Shown here: positions 33,928 through 42,170 of the stretch, piece by piece | How the letters are laid out: every line of letters begins with the position of its first letter | Position numbering within the stretch: the first letter of the stretch is position 1 | NCBI RefSeq assembly: GCF_020524165.1 | Contig: NZ_JAIVKU010000005.1 | Coordinates: 434,001-498,000 of the forward strand | Source: Guptibacillus hwajinpoensis | Lineage (GTDB): Bacteria; Bacillota; Bacilli; Bacillales; Guptibacillaceae | Reading direction: 5' to 3' | DNA length: 64,000 nucleotides | Made by a program: the position numbers and the translations under genes | The notes under the pieces: generated by a model | Database searches by the model: none | Told to the model about the DNA's origin: nothing | The model's input: only the letters and a program-made list of their open reading frames with translations

Positions 33928-34242
33928 TCACTTCAAGCCCTCCGCTTTCTGAAGAAGTCGGTCGATTTCTTCGTTAATCGCAGAGGTCAGTTCCTCATGA
34001 ACCGCATACACACTTTGAGAGGCTTGTTCGAGTTCTCCGATAAGCGATTCATAAGCTTCACGTGCCTCTCCAACCCAATTCGACGAGTAAGTCGAATGAT
34101 GGTGATCAAAGACTCGTTTACTATCATCGATATCAAATCTAGCTTCCCTTACCTTTCCTAGATACGCTTCCAACGCCTCGGCTTCTGCCCGATACTTCAT
34201 ACGCTCTAAATAACGTTTAAATTCTTCTAGTTCGTTTAGCAC
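33928..34242 (-). CDS. YwqH/DUF5082-like LXG-toxin partner protein
   Basis: A 104-residue all-helical protein starting at GTG 34242, with AAGGAGG 5 nt upstream. It has a coiled-coil start (LNELEEFKRYLERMKYRAEAEALEAYL), a conserved tryptophan turn (STYSSNWVGEAREAYESLIGELE) and a second long helix. Such small WXG100-like proteins precede type VII toxins and help their export. It is stop/start coupled to the AHH toxin. Family assignment is by architecture and position. Confidence 0.65.
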   Translation of the reverse strand: MLNELEEFKRYLERMKYRAEAEALEAYLGKVREARFDIDDSKRVFDHHHSTYSSNWVGEAREAYESLIGELEQASQSVYAVHEELTSAINEEIDRLLQKAEGLK

Positions 34243-34278
34243 CGCAACCTCCTTTTCGACCAAACCTCGTTTCACCAC

Positions 34279-34525
34279 AAATGAAGTCTATGTGTACGTC
34301 TGGTTAGGTATAGCCGCTGTATTGTCGAGCAGGGAATGATCGCTCTCGGGGACACAGGGACAGGTACATCGTCCCAACAATGCTCTAATAAACCAAAGGG
34401 CATAAAGCGAATCGTAGTAATTTTTCTTGCAAACAGAAGTAAAGTAGCTGGCAAGTTAGTAACTCTTACAAACGTCGTCGCTTTTTGACTTATGGGTGGG
34501 ACAAGAAACCTGTCCCTCTGTCCCA
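34279..34525. repeat. Gap with inverted GGGACAGG hairpin repeats
   Basis: No gene is seen here. GGGACACAGGGACAGG ending in GTCCC (34348-34375) and an inverted relative (34496-34525, TGGGACAGAGGGACAGG on the minus strand) bracket about 120 bp of unassigned sequence. Confidence 0.5.
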
Positions 34526-34592
34526 TTTCGATCCACTTGCATCATCGCTTGTCTCGCTAATGGCGTGATGTAAGCATTCGTATCAGAAACAG
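34526..34592 (-). pseudogene. Short LXG-domain remnant
   Basis: On the minus strand this reads VSDTNAYITPLARQAMMQVDRN, matching residues near 80-103 of the intact LXG toxin. It is cut on one side by the GGGACAGG repeat and on the other by sequence leading to the GCCGGC hairpin. Confidence 0.65.
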
Positions 34593-34605
34593 TAGTTTAA
34601 GTTGT

Positions 34606-34633
34606 AAAAAAATAAAGCCGGCATTCAGCCGGC
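34606..34633 (-). terminator. GCCGGC terminator closing the LXG module
   Basis: GCCGGC-TGAAT-GCCGGC stem followed by TTTATTTTTTT on the minus strand. It is a homologue of the terminator at 29458-29486. Confidence 0.65.
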
Positions 34634-34781
34634 GATTAGTTGCTAATAATTATGAAATTGATTGGTAAAATTAAGAAGATTAAATTTGTGGTTCCTAGAG
34701 ACATAAATCTATCATTTTGTATAATTCTAGAAGCTGGTAAATATAAAGTTTCCTCCTTCTATTAAAGACTCTAATGTGATT

Positions 34782-35036
34782 TTAATTGTTACGTCTGTTA
34801 TGTTTACTTAATACTAACTCATAAAAAAAATCAAACGCTTCATTTTCATTAGTATATGCTTTAATAATGTAGTGACCATCGCGTTCACCAGTTTTATAAA
34901 TTTTCCATTCTCCTTGATCATAAACACACCCTAATACAAATGGTTCATCTGTTATTCCATCTAGTACTATCATATATTCATCACCAATATTCAGGTTTTC
35001 TATCTTACATCTTTTTAAAAACTCTTGTTTTGTCAT
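34782..35036 (-). CDS. Putative immunity protein for the LXG toxin (84 aa)
   Basis: An 84-residue protein lying 14 bp after the LXG toxin, with AGGAGGAG before its ATG. It has a compact alpha-beta pattern (IGDEYMIVLDGITDEPFVLGCVYDQGEWKIYKTGERDGHYIIKAYTNENEAFDFFYELV) with no signal peptide. I do not recognise the family. The immunity role is inferred only from its position behind the toxin tail. Confidence 0.6.
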   Translation of the reverse strand: MTKQEFLKRCKIENLNIGDEYMIVLDGITDEPFVLGCVYDQGEWKIYKTGERDGHYIIKAYTNENEAFDFFYELVLSKHNRRNN

Positions 35037-35050
35037 AATTAAATCTCCTC

Positions 35051-37054
35051 CTAATATTCAGGTATAACTCCAAAAATTTCTAAAGTTTCCCCATTCAGTG
35101 GTGTTACTATTTGCTCAGCTCCACCATTCATTAACTTCTCACCTGTAGAACTACTCCTCCATGGGGCAGCTATGCCTTTTACTCCATATGTAGCTTCTAC
35201 ATTTACAACGACTTTTCTTATCCTCTCTTGGAACCGATTATAATCTGCTTGAATTTCAACAAATTCTGCATTAGAAATTGGTTTTCTCCCATTAGCCTCT
35301 ACAATCTTGTTTAATTCTTCGAGATTTCCATTCTTAACAGCATCAATAGTTTCAAAGTAGGATTCATTATGAAAGTTCCCTACGTGCCTTGCTTCAGGAT
35401 TTTCTAGATAGGGTATGGCACGTTGATTGTACGTATATGGACCACCATTATCAGGTAAAGTAGTAAAATTCTCTCCACCTTTTCCACCAATTCTATCCCA
35501 TCTCTCGGGTAAAGGATTATCTCTAGTAATTGCTTGAATTGAAACTTCTTCAAATCCCATGTTCTCTGGCCAATCCATCAACATTCGACCATTCTTACCA
35601 AATCCGTCAGGTTCCAAATACTTCGTGTCAGAGACAACCGTCACATCGCCTTTTACTTCTAATCTATCATACGCTTCATGAATTTTTGCTAATTTTTCTT
35701 CATTCGTTAAGTCATTTCGTTTACCAATGTCATTGATGTGGTCAAAATATTCTCCAGGACTCTTGAATGTTATACCTGAATCTTTACTCCCTACAATCCT
35801 ACTAATCGTATCATCCATTTCTTTTCGTACAATGGTAGAGTTTACGACATTACTCGGTACTGATCCATTCGCCCCAAAAGCCACCCTATTCGGATTCCCC
35901 GCAATCTGCATGCCGCCTCTAACGTCTTGAACAAATTCACCCATGCCGCGCTTGATTCCTTCAAAGGCGTTATGCTTTTTCACGATGGCTGCGACGTCTA
36001 CTTTGCTGCTTCCAGCCACCTTGCTTAAGTTTGAGTTCGGGATCTTTCCAGCGACTTTGGCGAGGGTGGCTGATTTACCTGCCATGCCGACATACGGGAT
36101 AAAGGCTGTGGAGGTATTTCCTGCGACATAGGCGATCCCTTCTTCTTCATAGGTATCGGAGAAGGATTGTGTGATGGATTCAGCGACACCCATTGGATCC
36201 TTGATCGCCTGCATGGCGGCAGCTCTATACCCTTCGACTCGTTTATCCGCTGCTTCCTTTAGAAAATCGGGTTCCACGGAATCAGGAAGGTGATGGGAGG
36301 TGTATACGATCCCGGCGTCACCGGCAACTGTGACGATGCCTTTGCCGATTTCATATAAACCGAGAACTAGTCCTTTTCCAAAGCCATAAATATCGGAGGA
36401 AAGGTCTTCTACACCGTCCCAAACGCCTTCAAACAGACCCGTGTAGGACATCTTTAGCTTTTGAGCTTTCCCATAATAGTCGTCATCCGTATTCTCAAAT
36501 GGCTTCACTTTAGTATTGTAAATGCCCCATAGGTCGTCCATTTTTTGTTGAAGGACGCTTTCAGACCGATTGATTTCACGACGAATTTGATTCAAGTTGG
36601 CTTCATTGCTTCGGCTTTTTTCGATTTCACTTTCGGTTGGATCTTCAAAGAACGAGAAGGTGTTGTAGGGAACCCGGCTTGCGACGCGCGAGGCTTTTCC
36701 GACATTCCCAGATATCCCACGTTCAATTTGTTGCAGATTGATCCAAATATCATTTCGATCCACCTGCATCATCGCTTGTCGCGCTAATGGCGTGATGTAG
36801 GCATTTGTATCAGATACATAGGATTCAAATAAGGTCAGGAGATCCTGAATTTGTTCATGATAGGCTCGGATGTAATCCTTTGATTCTTCGATCGTGAAAA
36901 CCCAGGCATCAATGCTTTCCCCCTGGTTCGGCTTCACATATTCATTGATTTTAGCTAGGGACGACTCCATCGTATCGAGGGCATGTTTGTACTTATGTAG
37001 CTGTTCTATGATGCCATCCAGTATACCATAATTGATCTTGAGATCCCGCTTCAT
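35051..37054 (-). CDS. LXG-domain polymorphic toxin (type VII secretion substrate)
   Basis: A 667-residue toxin. The N-terminal LXG domain (about 1-200) begins LKINYGILDGIIEQLHKYKHAL and includes YITPLARQAMMQVDRNDIW. A glycine- and alanine-rich pretoxin region follows (GFGKGLVLGLYEIGKGIVTVAGDAG; GNTSTAFIPYVGMAGKSATLAKVAG). The tail from about 425 has PLPERWDRIGGKGGENFTTLPDNGGPYTYNQRAIPY, AAPWRSS and GGAEQIVTPLNGETLEIFG, reminiscent of TNT/NADase-type glycohydrolase tails, but this match is uncertain. It is preceded by three helper genes in one operon. The LXG part is the parent of the remnants found downstream. Confidence 0.88.
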   Translation of the reverse strand: MKRDLKINYGILDGIIEQLHKYKHALDTMESSLAKINEYVKPNQGESIDAWVFTIEESKDYIRAYHEQIQDLLTLFESYVSDTNAYITPLARQAMMQVDRNDIWINLQQIERGISGNVGKASRVASRVPYNTFSFFEDPTESEIEKSRSNEANLNQIRREINRSESVLQQKMDDLWGIYNTKVKPFENTDDDYYGKAQKLKMSYTGLFEGVWDGVEDLSSDIYGFGKGLVLGLYEIGKGIVTVAGDAGIVYTSHHLPDSVEPDFLKEAADKRVEGYRAAAMQAIKDPMGVAESITQSFSDTYEEEGIAYVAGNTSTAFIPYVGMAGKSATLAKVAGKIPNSNLSKVAGSSKVDVAAIVKKHNAFEGIKRGMGEFVQDVRGGMQIAGNPNRVAFGANGSVPSNVVNSTIVRKEMDDTISRIVGSKDSGITFKSPGEYFDHINDIGKRNDLTNEEKLAKIHEAYDRLEVKGDVTVVSDTKYLEPDGFGKNGRMLMDWPENMGFEEVSIQAITRDNPLPERWDRIGGKGGENFTTLPDNGGPYTYNQRAIPYLENPEARHVGNFHNESYFETIDAVKNGNLEELNKIVEANGRKPISNAEFVEIQADYNRFQERIRKVVVNVEATYGVKGIAAPWRSSSTGEKLMNGGAEQIVTPLNGETLEIFGVIPEY

Positions 37055-37359
37055 TCCGTGTTGCTCCTGATGGTCGTGCCGATCTTTTCATCCGTTTCTT
37101 TCATCTTTTCTAACAGCATGTCCCCTGCTTGATAAATCGCATCTAGATTGTTCAACAACTGCGTTTGGCTACCATTATGCATGTTATCTAGTAACGCATC
37201 GACTTCTTCAATGAAATCGGAATTAAAGCTTTTTAACTCGTCTCTAGTGGAATCATGGAAATTCTTTGTGTAACTTTTAAATTCTGAGATGCTTGAATCC
37301 AACGAATTCAATGCGGATCGCAGCTCAGATAGATTCAATTCAATCTTTTGACTCGACAA
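37051..37359 (-). CDS. YwqI/DUF5344-like helical LXG-toxin partner
   Basis: A 102-residue helical protein (IELNLSELRSALNSLDSSISEFKSYTKNFH ...) with the heptad pattern of DUF5344-type proteins that pair with LXG domains for export. The start is TTG, with GGAGG 8 nt upstream. It overlaps the toxin start by 4 bp (ATGA), so the two are made together. Confidence 0.65.
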   Translation of the reverse strand: MSSQKIELNLSELRSALNSLDSSISEFKSYTKNFHDSTRDELKSFNSDFIEEVDALLDNMHNGSQTQLLNNLDAIYQAGDMLLEKMKETDEKIGTTIRSNTE

Positions 37360-37374
37360 CGGTGTAACCTCCTT

Positions 37375-37599
37375 CTATTTAAATTGAACGGATTGAATCT
37401 TAGACAAAAGCTGATCGATTTCAGCGACCATGCCTTCGACGATCTCCCTCATCTCCTCGTAGGCAGAAGCATTTTCAAAATCCATTTGATCAAAGTTTTG
37501 TAAAATCTCGTGTCGGGCATCATTTAAATTATTGATAATGCCACCATCCCATCCTGCGTACAACAGATTGTGGCAAAAGTCATAATCATACAGTTGCAT
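37375..37599 (-). CDS. Small helical protein of the LXG operon (74 aa)
   Basis: A 74-residue protein: a short N-terminal segment with aromatic residues (YDYDFCHNLLYAGWDGGI), then two helices. It overlaps the DUF4176 gene by 14 bp and precedes the YwqI-like gene. It has the size and position of the small LXG-targeting partner proteins, but no family was recognised. Confidence 0.55.
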   Translation of the reverse strand: MQLYDYDFCHNLLYAGWDGGIINNLNDARHEILQNFDQMDFENASAYEEMREIVEGMVAEIDQLLSKIQSVQFK

Positions 37600-38281
37600 G
37601 ATCGCTCACCTGCCCTCGACTACTTAGATTCTGAATTCTCCTCATGTCCTCATCCGAAAACTCAATCGACGTGATCCCTTTCTCCAGAATCAATTCTTCT
37701 TTCATGAGATAGTCATACGACTCTTCCGTTTCATCTTGGTAACCCATATGCACAACTTTCTGAATCAATGGATACGTAAAATGGATCGTGTTCCTCTTGT
37801 TCAATTCGCCAAATGGATACACGACACCAGCATAAGGAAAATAAGAATGATAAGTTTCCGGAAAAATAAACCGGCCTGTAATCACCACTTTAATCGGTTC
37901 GGAAGCAGGCTCCCCCGGTTTAAAATAGCGTGGATTCAATTCAACCACAGTACCTAACGGCAAAACCTCACGCATGAGATCAATAGAATAAGTTAAAAAG
38001 GAAACATAAGAAGCGTCGTCTAACGAAAACCTCTTATCTAAAAAAGAGATCATGTGAAGCTCTTGTTCCTTACGATAAAAAATATCAACACCTTGACTCG
38101 TTACCTCCAAGGAATCGAGTTGATGTCTATAAACATCATGCAAATGGGTGAAAATAGACGCGTCTTCCAAAAACAAATTCGCAAACTCATGAATCTCTGA
38201 TGCAAACGCCGTCTCACCAAAAAGCTGTTGTATTTTCTTCATCCCTAACTCTTTTAACTTCGTCTTATATTCGTTGTTCAT
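37586..38281 (-). CDS. DUF4176-containing type VII-associated protein
   Basis: A 231-residue protein with an N-terminal helical region and a DUF4176-like C-terminal half: LPLGTVVELNPRYFK, VVITGRFIFPE, YFPYAGVVYPFGELN and IQKVVHMGYQDETEESYDYLM follow the family pattern. DUF4176 proteins occur in LXG/type VII clusters; their biochemical role is not known to me. It is the first gene of the LXG operon, with an AGGAAAG SD. Confidence 0.7.
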   Translation of the reverse strand: MNNEYKTKLKELGMKKIQQLFGETAFASEIHEFANLFLEDASIFTHLHDVYRHQLDSLEVTSQGVDIFYRKEQELHMISFLDKRFSLDDASYVSFLTYSIDLMREVLPLGTVVELNPRYFKPGEPASEPIKVVITGRFIFPETYHSYFPYAGVVYPFGELNKRNTIHFTYPLIQKVVHMGYQDETEESYDYLMKEELILEKGITSIEFSDEDMRRIQNLSSRGQVSDHATV

Positions 38282-38583
38282 ATTTGGCTTTCCTCACTTT
38301 CAAGGCTACTCTGAAAGAATAACCCCCTTGATACGACAGCTGCTCTCCACTATCGTTTACTAATAAATCATCTAAACTACTATTCCTCACACTTCTCAAA
38401 TTTCAGGAGAATAGTAGGTTTTCTAAGTACTGCTGTTAATGAACTTCCATTAATTTCTAAACTTAGAATACCCTCTCTTTCCCTCCTTTTCTATGTCTTT
38501 CGACGCATTCCATGAAAATAGTCCTTTTCTCTTAGGAGAAAAGGACTATTTCTGCGAATCTCGTATGCTGTTCACAATCGTAG
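38282..38583. other. Intergenic gap with terminator
   Basis: No gene. It contains the LXG-operon upstream region and the hairpin at 38520-38547. No clear promoter was identified. Confidence 0.4.
38520..38547 (-). terminator. Terminator after DUF6141 gene
   Basis: A 12-bp stem, AGTCCTTTTCTC/GAGAAAAGGACT, followed by ATTTTC on the minus strand. Confidence 0.6.
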
Positions 38584-39105
38584 CTAGTCATTTCTATTTC
38601 CACTCACCCGATCCATCACTTCCACCAACCGATCCGGTTCCCGTGATCCAATCAAAACCTTCTCACCGTTCACTTCAATCAAAACGCCATGCTTCCCGCT
38701 AATGGAATAAGCCTTCTCACCGCTGAAATTCCATCGGATTCCCCATCCACCAAACCTTCGTAGTGGACGGTAGTTCAAACTCTCATAACGCGTTATATCC
38801 TTATATAAGAAAACACGAGGTGTCAGATGAAATGGGACAAATCGCACATAAATCCCATCATCCCTCACCTCAGTAATCAGTCGCAGCCATCCGAGCATAA
38901 CGATTGGAAAAGCAATCCCGAAAATAATCCATAAAATGATAACTTCCATATCAGTACCTGGATGACTTCCAAACGGAATGCCCATCAAAACCTGGCGGAA
39001 AAAGCCAATCCACATTAGGATCGCGATGCCTAGCACAATCGCCCATATCCAGATCTGGTTTGGGCGCTGGACTTCTTTGTAGTGGATTTCTTGGTTCAAT
39101 TTCAT
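38584..39105 (-). CDS. DUF6141-like membrane protein
   Basis: A 173-residue protein with two membrane helices (IWIWAIVLGIAILMWIGFF near 17-35 and MEVIILWIIFGIAFPIVMLGW near 52-73). A cytoplasmic beta-rich PH-like domain follows (DGIYVRFVPFHLTPRVFLYKDITRYESLNYRPLRRFGGWGIRWNF). The layout fits DUF6141/PH-domain membrane proteins. Function unknown. It has a GGGAGGGG SD. Confidence 0.65.
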   Translation of the reverse strand: MKLNQEIHYKEVQRPNQIWIWAIVLGIAILMWIGFFRQVLMGIPFGSHPGTDMEVIILWIIFGIAFPIVMLGWLRLITEVRDDGIYVRFVPFHLTPRVFLYKDITRYESLNYRPLRRFGGWGIRWNFSGEKAYSISGKHGVLIEVNGEKVLIGSREPDRLVEVMDRVSGNRND

Positions 39106-39231
39106 CAGCCCCTCCCTATACGGATACTAAAAATGACACCCTGAGCGAACAGATACTCTTCCATCACTCTTTAAAGTATGCTGCAGGGACTCAAGTTAGA
39201 AAGCAGGTTGATGAAAGAAACTTTGCTGACC

Positions 39232-39828
39232 TCATCTCGGTAACGTAAAAAACTCCTTACTCTCACTATAGTTCCCCGCAAGCCTACCAAGAGGAGATAG
39301 CTTTTCGAGATCCACTTTATAGTTTCCTAGATACACCTCATCCTGAATATGATAGTGCGTCATCTCACCTAAAACTAGCGCATTCGAACCAAGCGGAAGG
39401 ATTTGATGGAGCTTGCATTCCATATGAATCAAAGCCTCTTTCACCCGCTTCGGTTTTACCGTTACACTGTCAACAGGTGTTAAACCAGCATATTGAAATT
39501 CATCCACTTCAGCCGGAAGGTTTTCTGCACTTTTTTGCATTTCGTTTCCAAGCGAGCTCGACACCACATTGATCACAAATTCTTCTTGCGATCGGATATT
39601 TGCGAGCGTATCCTTCTCCGCACCCAGTCTCTCACCTGACCCCTGACCAATGGATATTGCAAGAATGGCAGGTTTCGTGGAAGCAACGGTAAAGAAACTA
39701 AATGGCGCTAAGTTAAGTACGCCGTCTTCTGACACGGTTGATACCCAGGCGATCGGTCTTGGAACTACGGAACCGGTTAGTAGTTTGTAGATATCTTTTG
39801 TTTTTAGGTCGGAAGGGGTTAAGTCCAT
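39232..39828 (-). CDS. Flavin reductase-like FMN-binding split-barrel protein
   Basis: A 198-residue split-barrel flavoprotein. TGSVVPRPIAWVSTVSEDGVLNLAPFSFFTVAS (about 15-47) is the classic signature of the flavin reductase/DIM6-NTAB family, with NVVSSSLGNEMQKSAENL next. The ATG at 39828 has GAGGAG 8 nt upstream. It probably binds FMN; the substrate is unknown. It stands alone, divergent from the ArsR-SRPBCC operon. Confidence 0.85.
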   Translation of the reverse strand: MDLTPSDLKTKDIYKLLTGSVVPRPIAWVSTVSEDGVLNLAPFSFFTVASTKPAILAISIGQGSGERLGAEKDTLANIRSQEEFVINVVSSSLGNEMQKSAENLPAEVDEFQYAGLTPVDSVTVKPKRVKEALIHMECKLHQILPLGSNALVLGEMTHYHIQDEVYLGNYKVDLEKLSPLGRLAGNYSESKEFFTLPR

Positions 39829-39942
39829 TGGTTTCACTCCTCTAAATACTTATCATGACTGTCATCATTATTTCCCTATATGAACTCCTATGAAACGAAT
39901 GACAATGGTATTAAGCAAGTAACTAACTATCACTTCCTCAAC

Positions 39943-39995
39943 TTGATATATAACCAAAAGGTGTTATAATCTATATAAAACCGAATGGTGTCATA
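39943..39995 (+). promoter_or_regulatory. Promoter with direct-repeat operators of SRPBCC-ArsR operon
   Basis: TTGATA, a 16-bp spacer and a perfect TATAAT (39965-39970). Two direct repeats, ACCAAAAGGTGTTATA (39953) and ACCGAATGGTGTCATA (39980), 27 bp apart, identical at 13 of 16 positions, overlap and follow the -10: probable ArsR sites. Confidence 0.65.
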
Positions 39996-40010
39996 TCAAG
40001 GAGGATCCAT

Positions 40011-40439
40011 ATGAGTGAAACAAACAAAGTACCACAAATCAAAAAGCAAGTAACCTTTCAAGCGTCGATAGAAAAGGTCTGGAAAGCTGTTTCTTCTTCA
40101 GAAGGCATGGCGGAATGGTTTATGCCAAATGACTTCGAGCCTGTGGAAGGGCACGAATTTAAACTAGAAACCCCCTTTGAAACCTCCCCTTGTAAAGTCT
40201 TAACGGTGAATCCACCCAAAGAACTCTCCTTTTCATGGGGAAATCAGGGCTGGGTGATTCACTTTTTGTTAGAAGAAGTGGAGAACAAAACGGTATTCAC
40301 ACTCATTCACGATGGCTGGGGTCATCCAGATGAAATCATGAAACCAACCGATAAGACGCAGCAAGACGCCCGCAATACGATGAACAACGGCTGGGAAAGC
40401 ATCGTCAACGAACGATTGCGTAAGGTTGTGGAAGCCTAA
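40011..40439 (+). CDS. SRPBCC (AHSA1-like) domain protein
   Basis: A 142-residue START/Bet v1-like protein of the AHSA1 family: KKQVTFQASIEKVWKAVSSSEGMAEWFMPNDFEP opens the fold, and the C-terminal helix carries NNGWESIVNERLRKVVEA. These proteins bind hydrophobic ligands; a specific ligand is unknown. It is followed, with a stop/start overlap (TAATG), by an ArsR repressor that probably controls both. The SD is AAGGAGG. Confidence 0.85.
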   Translation: MSETNKVPQIKKQVTFQASIEKVWKAVSSSEGMAEWFMPNDFEPVEGHEFKLETPFETSPCKVLTVNPPKELSFSWGNQGWVIHFLLEEVENKTVFTLIHDGWGHPDEIMKPTDKTQQDARNTMNNGWESIVNERLRKVVEA

Positions 40440-40765
40440 TGTCCGCAGCACCAAAGCATGATGTCTATCAGGCCATCGCTGATTCCTCAAGAAGAGAAAT
40501 GCTCATGCTCCTCGCTAAAAATGATGCTTCGATTAAAGAAATTAGTGAGCACTTCTCGATTAGTCGAACTGCGATCGTAAAGCACCTGAATGTGTTATCG
40601 GATGCGAACCTGGTAAGTGATCGGAAAGCCGGTCGTAGCAAAATTTACTCCCTTCAACCCGAGCAGTTAGCAGAAGTGAAAGAATGGGTCTCGTATTTTG
40701 AGCAGTTTTGGGATAATAAGCTTAGTATGCTGAGGCATATGGTGGAGGATGATGGTGAAGAATAG
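40439..40765 (+). CDS. ArsR-family repressor of the SRPBCC operon
   Basis: A 108-residue winged-helix protein (DVYQAIADSSRREMLMLLAKNDASIKEISEHFSISRTAIVKHLNVLSDANLVSDRKAGRSKIYSL). It lacks metal-binding cysteines, like the ArsR proteins that pair with AHSA1-like genes. It shares its start with the SRPBCC stop and is followed by a strong terminator. The likely operators are the direct repeats at 39953 and 39980. Confidence 0.88.
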   Translation: MSAAPKHDVYQAIADSSRREMLMLLAKNDASIKEISEHFSISRTAIVKHLNVLSDANLVSDRKAGRSKIYSLQPEQLAEVKEWVSYFEQFWDNKLSMLRHMVEDDGEE

Positions 40766-40796
40766 CCTTAGCACCTTCATGTTTTCTCCAGCTAGA

Positions 40797-40838
40797 AAAA
40801 CGCCTTTCTTAATGAACAATCATTAAGAAAGGCGTTTT
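40797..40838 (+). terminator. Strong Rho-independent terminator
   Basis: A perfect 19-bp stem with an ACAA loop, GCCTTTC/GAAAGGC core, ending in GTTTT. Confidence 0.85.
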
Positions 40839-40868
40839 AAGTTAGCAAATCATGATCCGTTAACCTAT

Positions 40869-40897
40869 GGAATCGGCGGGACGGTTATGCCGATTCG
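40869..40897. repeat. GGGACGGTTCT-type element (copy E)
   Basis: Perfect GAATCGGC/GCCGATTC stem around the loop GGGACGGTTAT. The stem differs from other copies by compensating changes. Confidence 0.75.
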
Positions 40898-41047
40898 TTT
40901 CCTCGCTTGATTACTCTAAATGGAAAGTCTTTTTTTGAAGATAAAGTAACTCAGCAAAACCTCCCCCAAACAGGTTTAACTCACCTGCATACACTAGTAC
41001 AAGGCATGACCATTTCTTATTACGACTAAACAGTATAGGAGGAAAAA

Positions 41048-41527
41048 ATGAAAAAGGTAGAATTTCCTTTTGTGAAATGTGGAAAGGTCTTTGAACCAGA
41101 GTTGCCTGACCAATTAAGGCCCTATGAACCACCCATCTTATTAGCAGAAGTTCGTGTAAATCCAAAGAATCGATCCAAACCATGTATCCTCGTGAAGTAT
41201 TCCGAGTTTATTACCTTATCATTCCTAGGTTTAAATCCAAAACTCACTCTTACTTATCGACTTGTTAAAGAAACGAACTCGAATGAAAAGGCACAAATAC
41301 TCGAAGAATGGGATTTTGGCTTCGATTCGTTAGAGGTATTCGAGGTCACAACGGTGGATACCAAGCAACCAACTGTTCTTACATTCTGCGATTGTTTGGA
41401 TTGTGAAAAGGACGAAGATATCATCTACAAGCTTGAGATTGTCCAAATTGATACAAACAGTGTCAAAAATTTTGCTATTACAAATCAACTCATCACCGCT
41501 ACCGTGATTCAGGGTGAAGTTCAATGA
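41048..41527 (+). CDS. DUF4489-family protein (paralogue 1)
   Basis: A 159-residue protein with the DUF4489 pattern: FPFVKCGKVFEPELP at the start, a central beta-rich part (PCILVKYSEFITLSF ... LTLTYRLVKE), and TVLTFCDCLDCEKDEDIIYKLEIVQI. The conserved cysteines suggest disulfides or metal binding. No signal peptide. The family is found in spore-forming Firmicutes, and its function is not known to me. It is first of three tandem paralogues, with an AGGAGG SD. Confidence 0.75.
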   Translation: MKKVEFPFVKCGKVFEPELPDQLRPYEPPILLAEVRVNPKNRSKPCILVKYSEFITLSFLGLNPKLTLTYRLVKETNSNEKAQILEEWDFGFDSLEVFEVTTVDTKQPTVLTFCDCLDCEKDEDIIYKLEIVQIDTNSVKNFAITNQLITATVIQGEVQ

Positions 41528-41548
41528 AGGAAAAAAGGAGGTTTCATC

Positions 41549-42142
41549 ATGAACAAGCGCCGTCCTGCAGCTAATCCCCGAAGGTACATGAAGCAAAAAC
41601 ATGACAGAAACACAGCAGGCAAGAATCTCAACCATACTCCTTTTAGCCGTTCACCTAATCGGACATGTCATAGAGTGAAGCCTAAAAAATTTGTTCCATT
41701 CGTGATATGTGGGAAAGTCTTTAACCCTGTATTACCTCAACACCTTAGCAAGAAAGATCCACCAATCGTCTTAACGCAAGCAAACGTTCATACAGAAGGA
41801 GTCAGTAATCTTAGGATATTCATTGACTTCTCCGGCTTTGTCACTTCCACTTTACGAGAAAAACGATTTAATCATTTAGTTTTTCAATTGGTAAGATCCT
41901 CTCATAAACACAACACGACAAAAGTTCTAAGAGAATGGCCATTCCTGAGGGAATTTGTTAGTGATACAGAGATTAAAGAGCCCGTTGTTTATGACTTTTG
42001 TGAAAGCATCCCCGTGAAAGGTGATCCATTCACGTATACAGTTAATTTGGTTGAGGTTAACCTCTCCGAACAATCGTCTTATAACATCACGAACAAAAGC
42101 ATGACGGCTCAAGTTTTCAAAGGACCAGACGGATTGCTTTAA
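41549..42142 (+). CDS. DUF4489-family protein (paralogue 2) with basic N-terminal extension
   Basis: A 197-residue paralogue. A basic, Arg/Lys/His-rich extension of about 45 residues (MNKRRPAANPRRYMKQKHDRN ...) precedes the common KFVPFVICGKVFNPVLPQHL start. The usual C-terminal FCDC is reduced to DFCES, so one cysteine pair is missing. AAAGGAGG precedes the start, 21 bp after paralogue 1. Sequence has diverged strongly from its neighbours. Confidence 0.75.
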   Translation: MNKRRPAANPRRYMKQKHDRNTAGKNLNHTPFSRSPNRTCHRVKPKKFVPFVICGKVFNPVLPQHLSKKDPPIVLTQANVHTEGVSNLRIFIDFSGFVTSTLREKRFNHLVFQLVRSSHKHNTTKVLREWPFLREFVSDTEIKEPVVYDFCESIPVKGDPFTYTVNLVEVNLSEQSSYNITNKSMTAQVFKGPDGLL

Positions 42143-42170
42143 GAATTAGGTAAAGAAAGGAGCATGAAGA

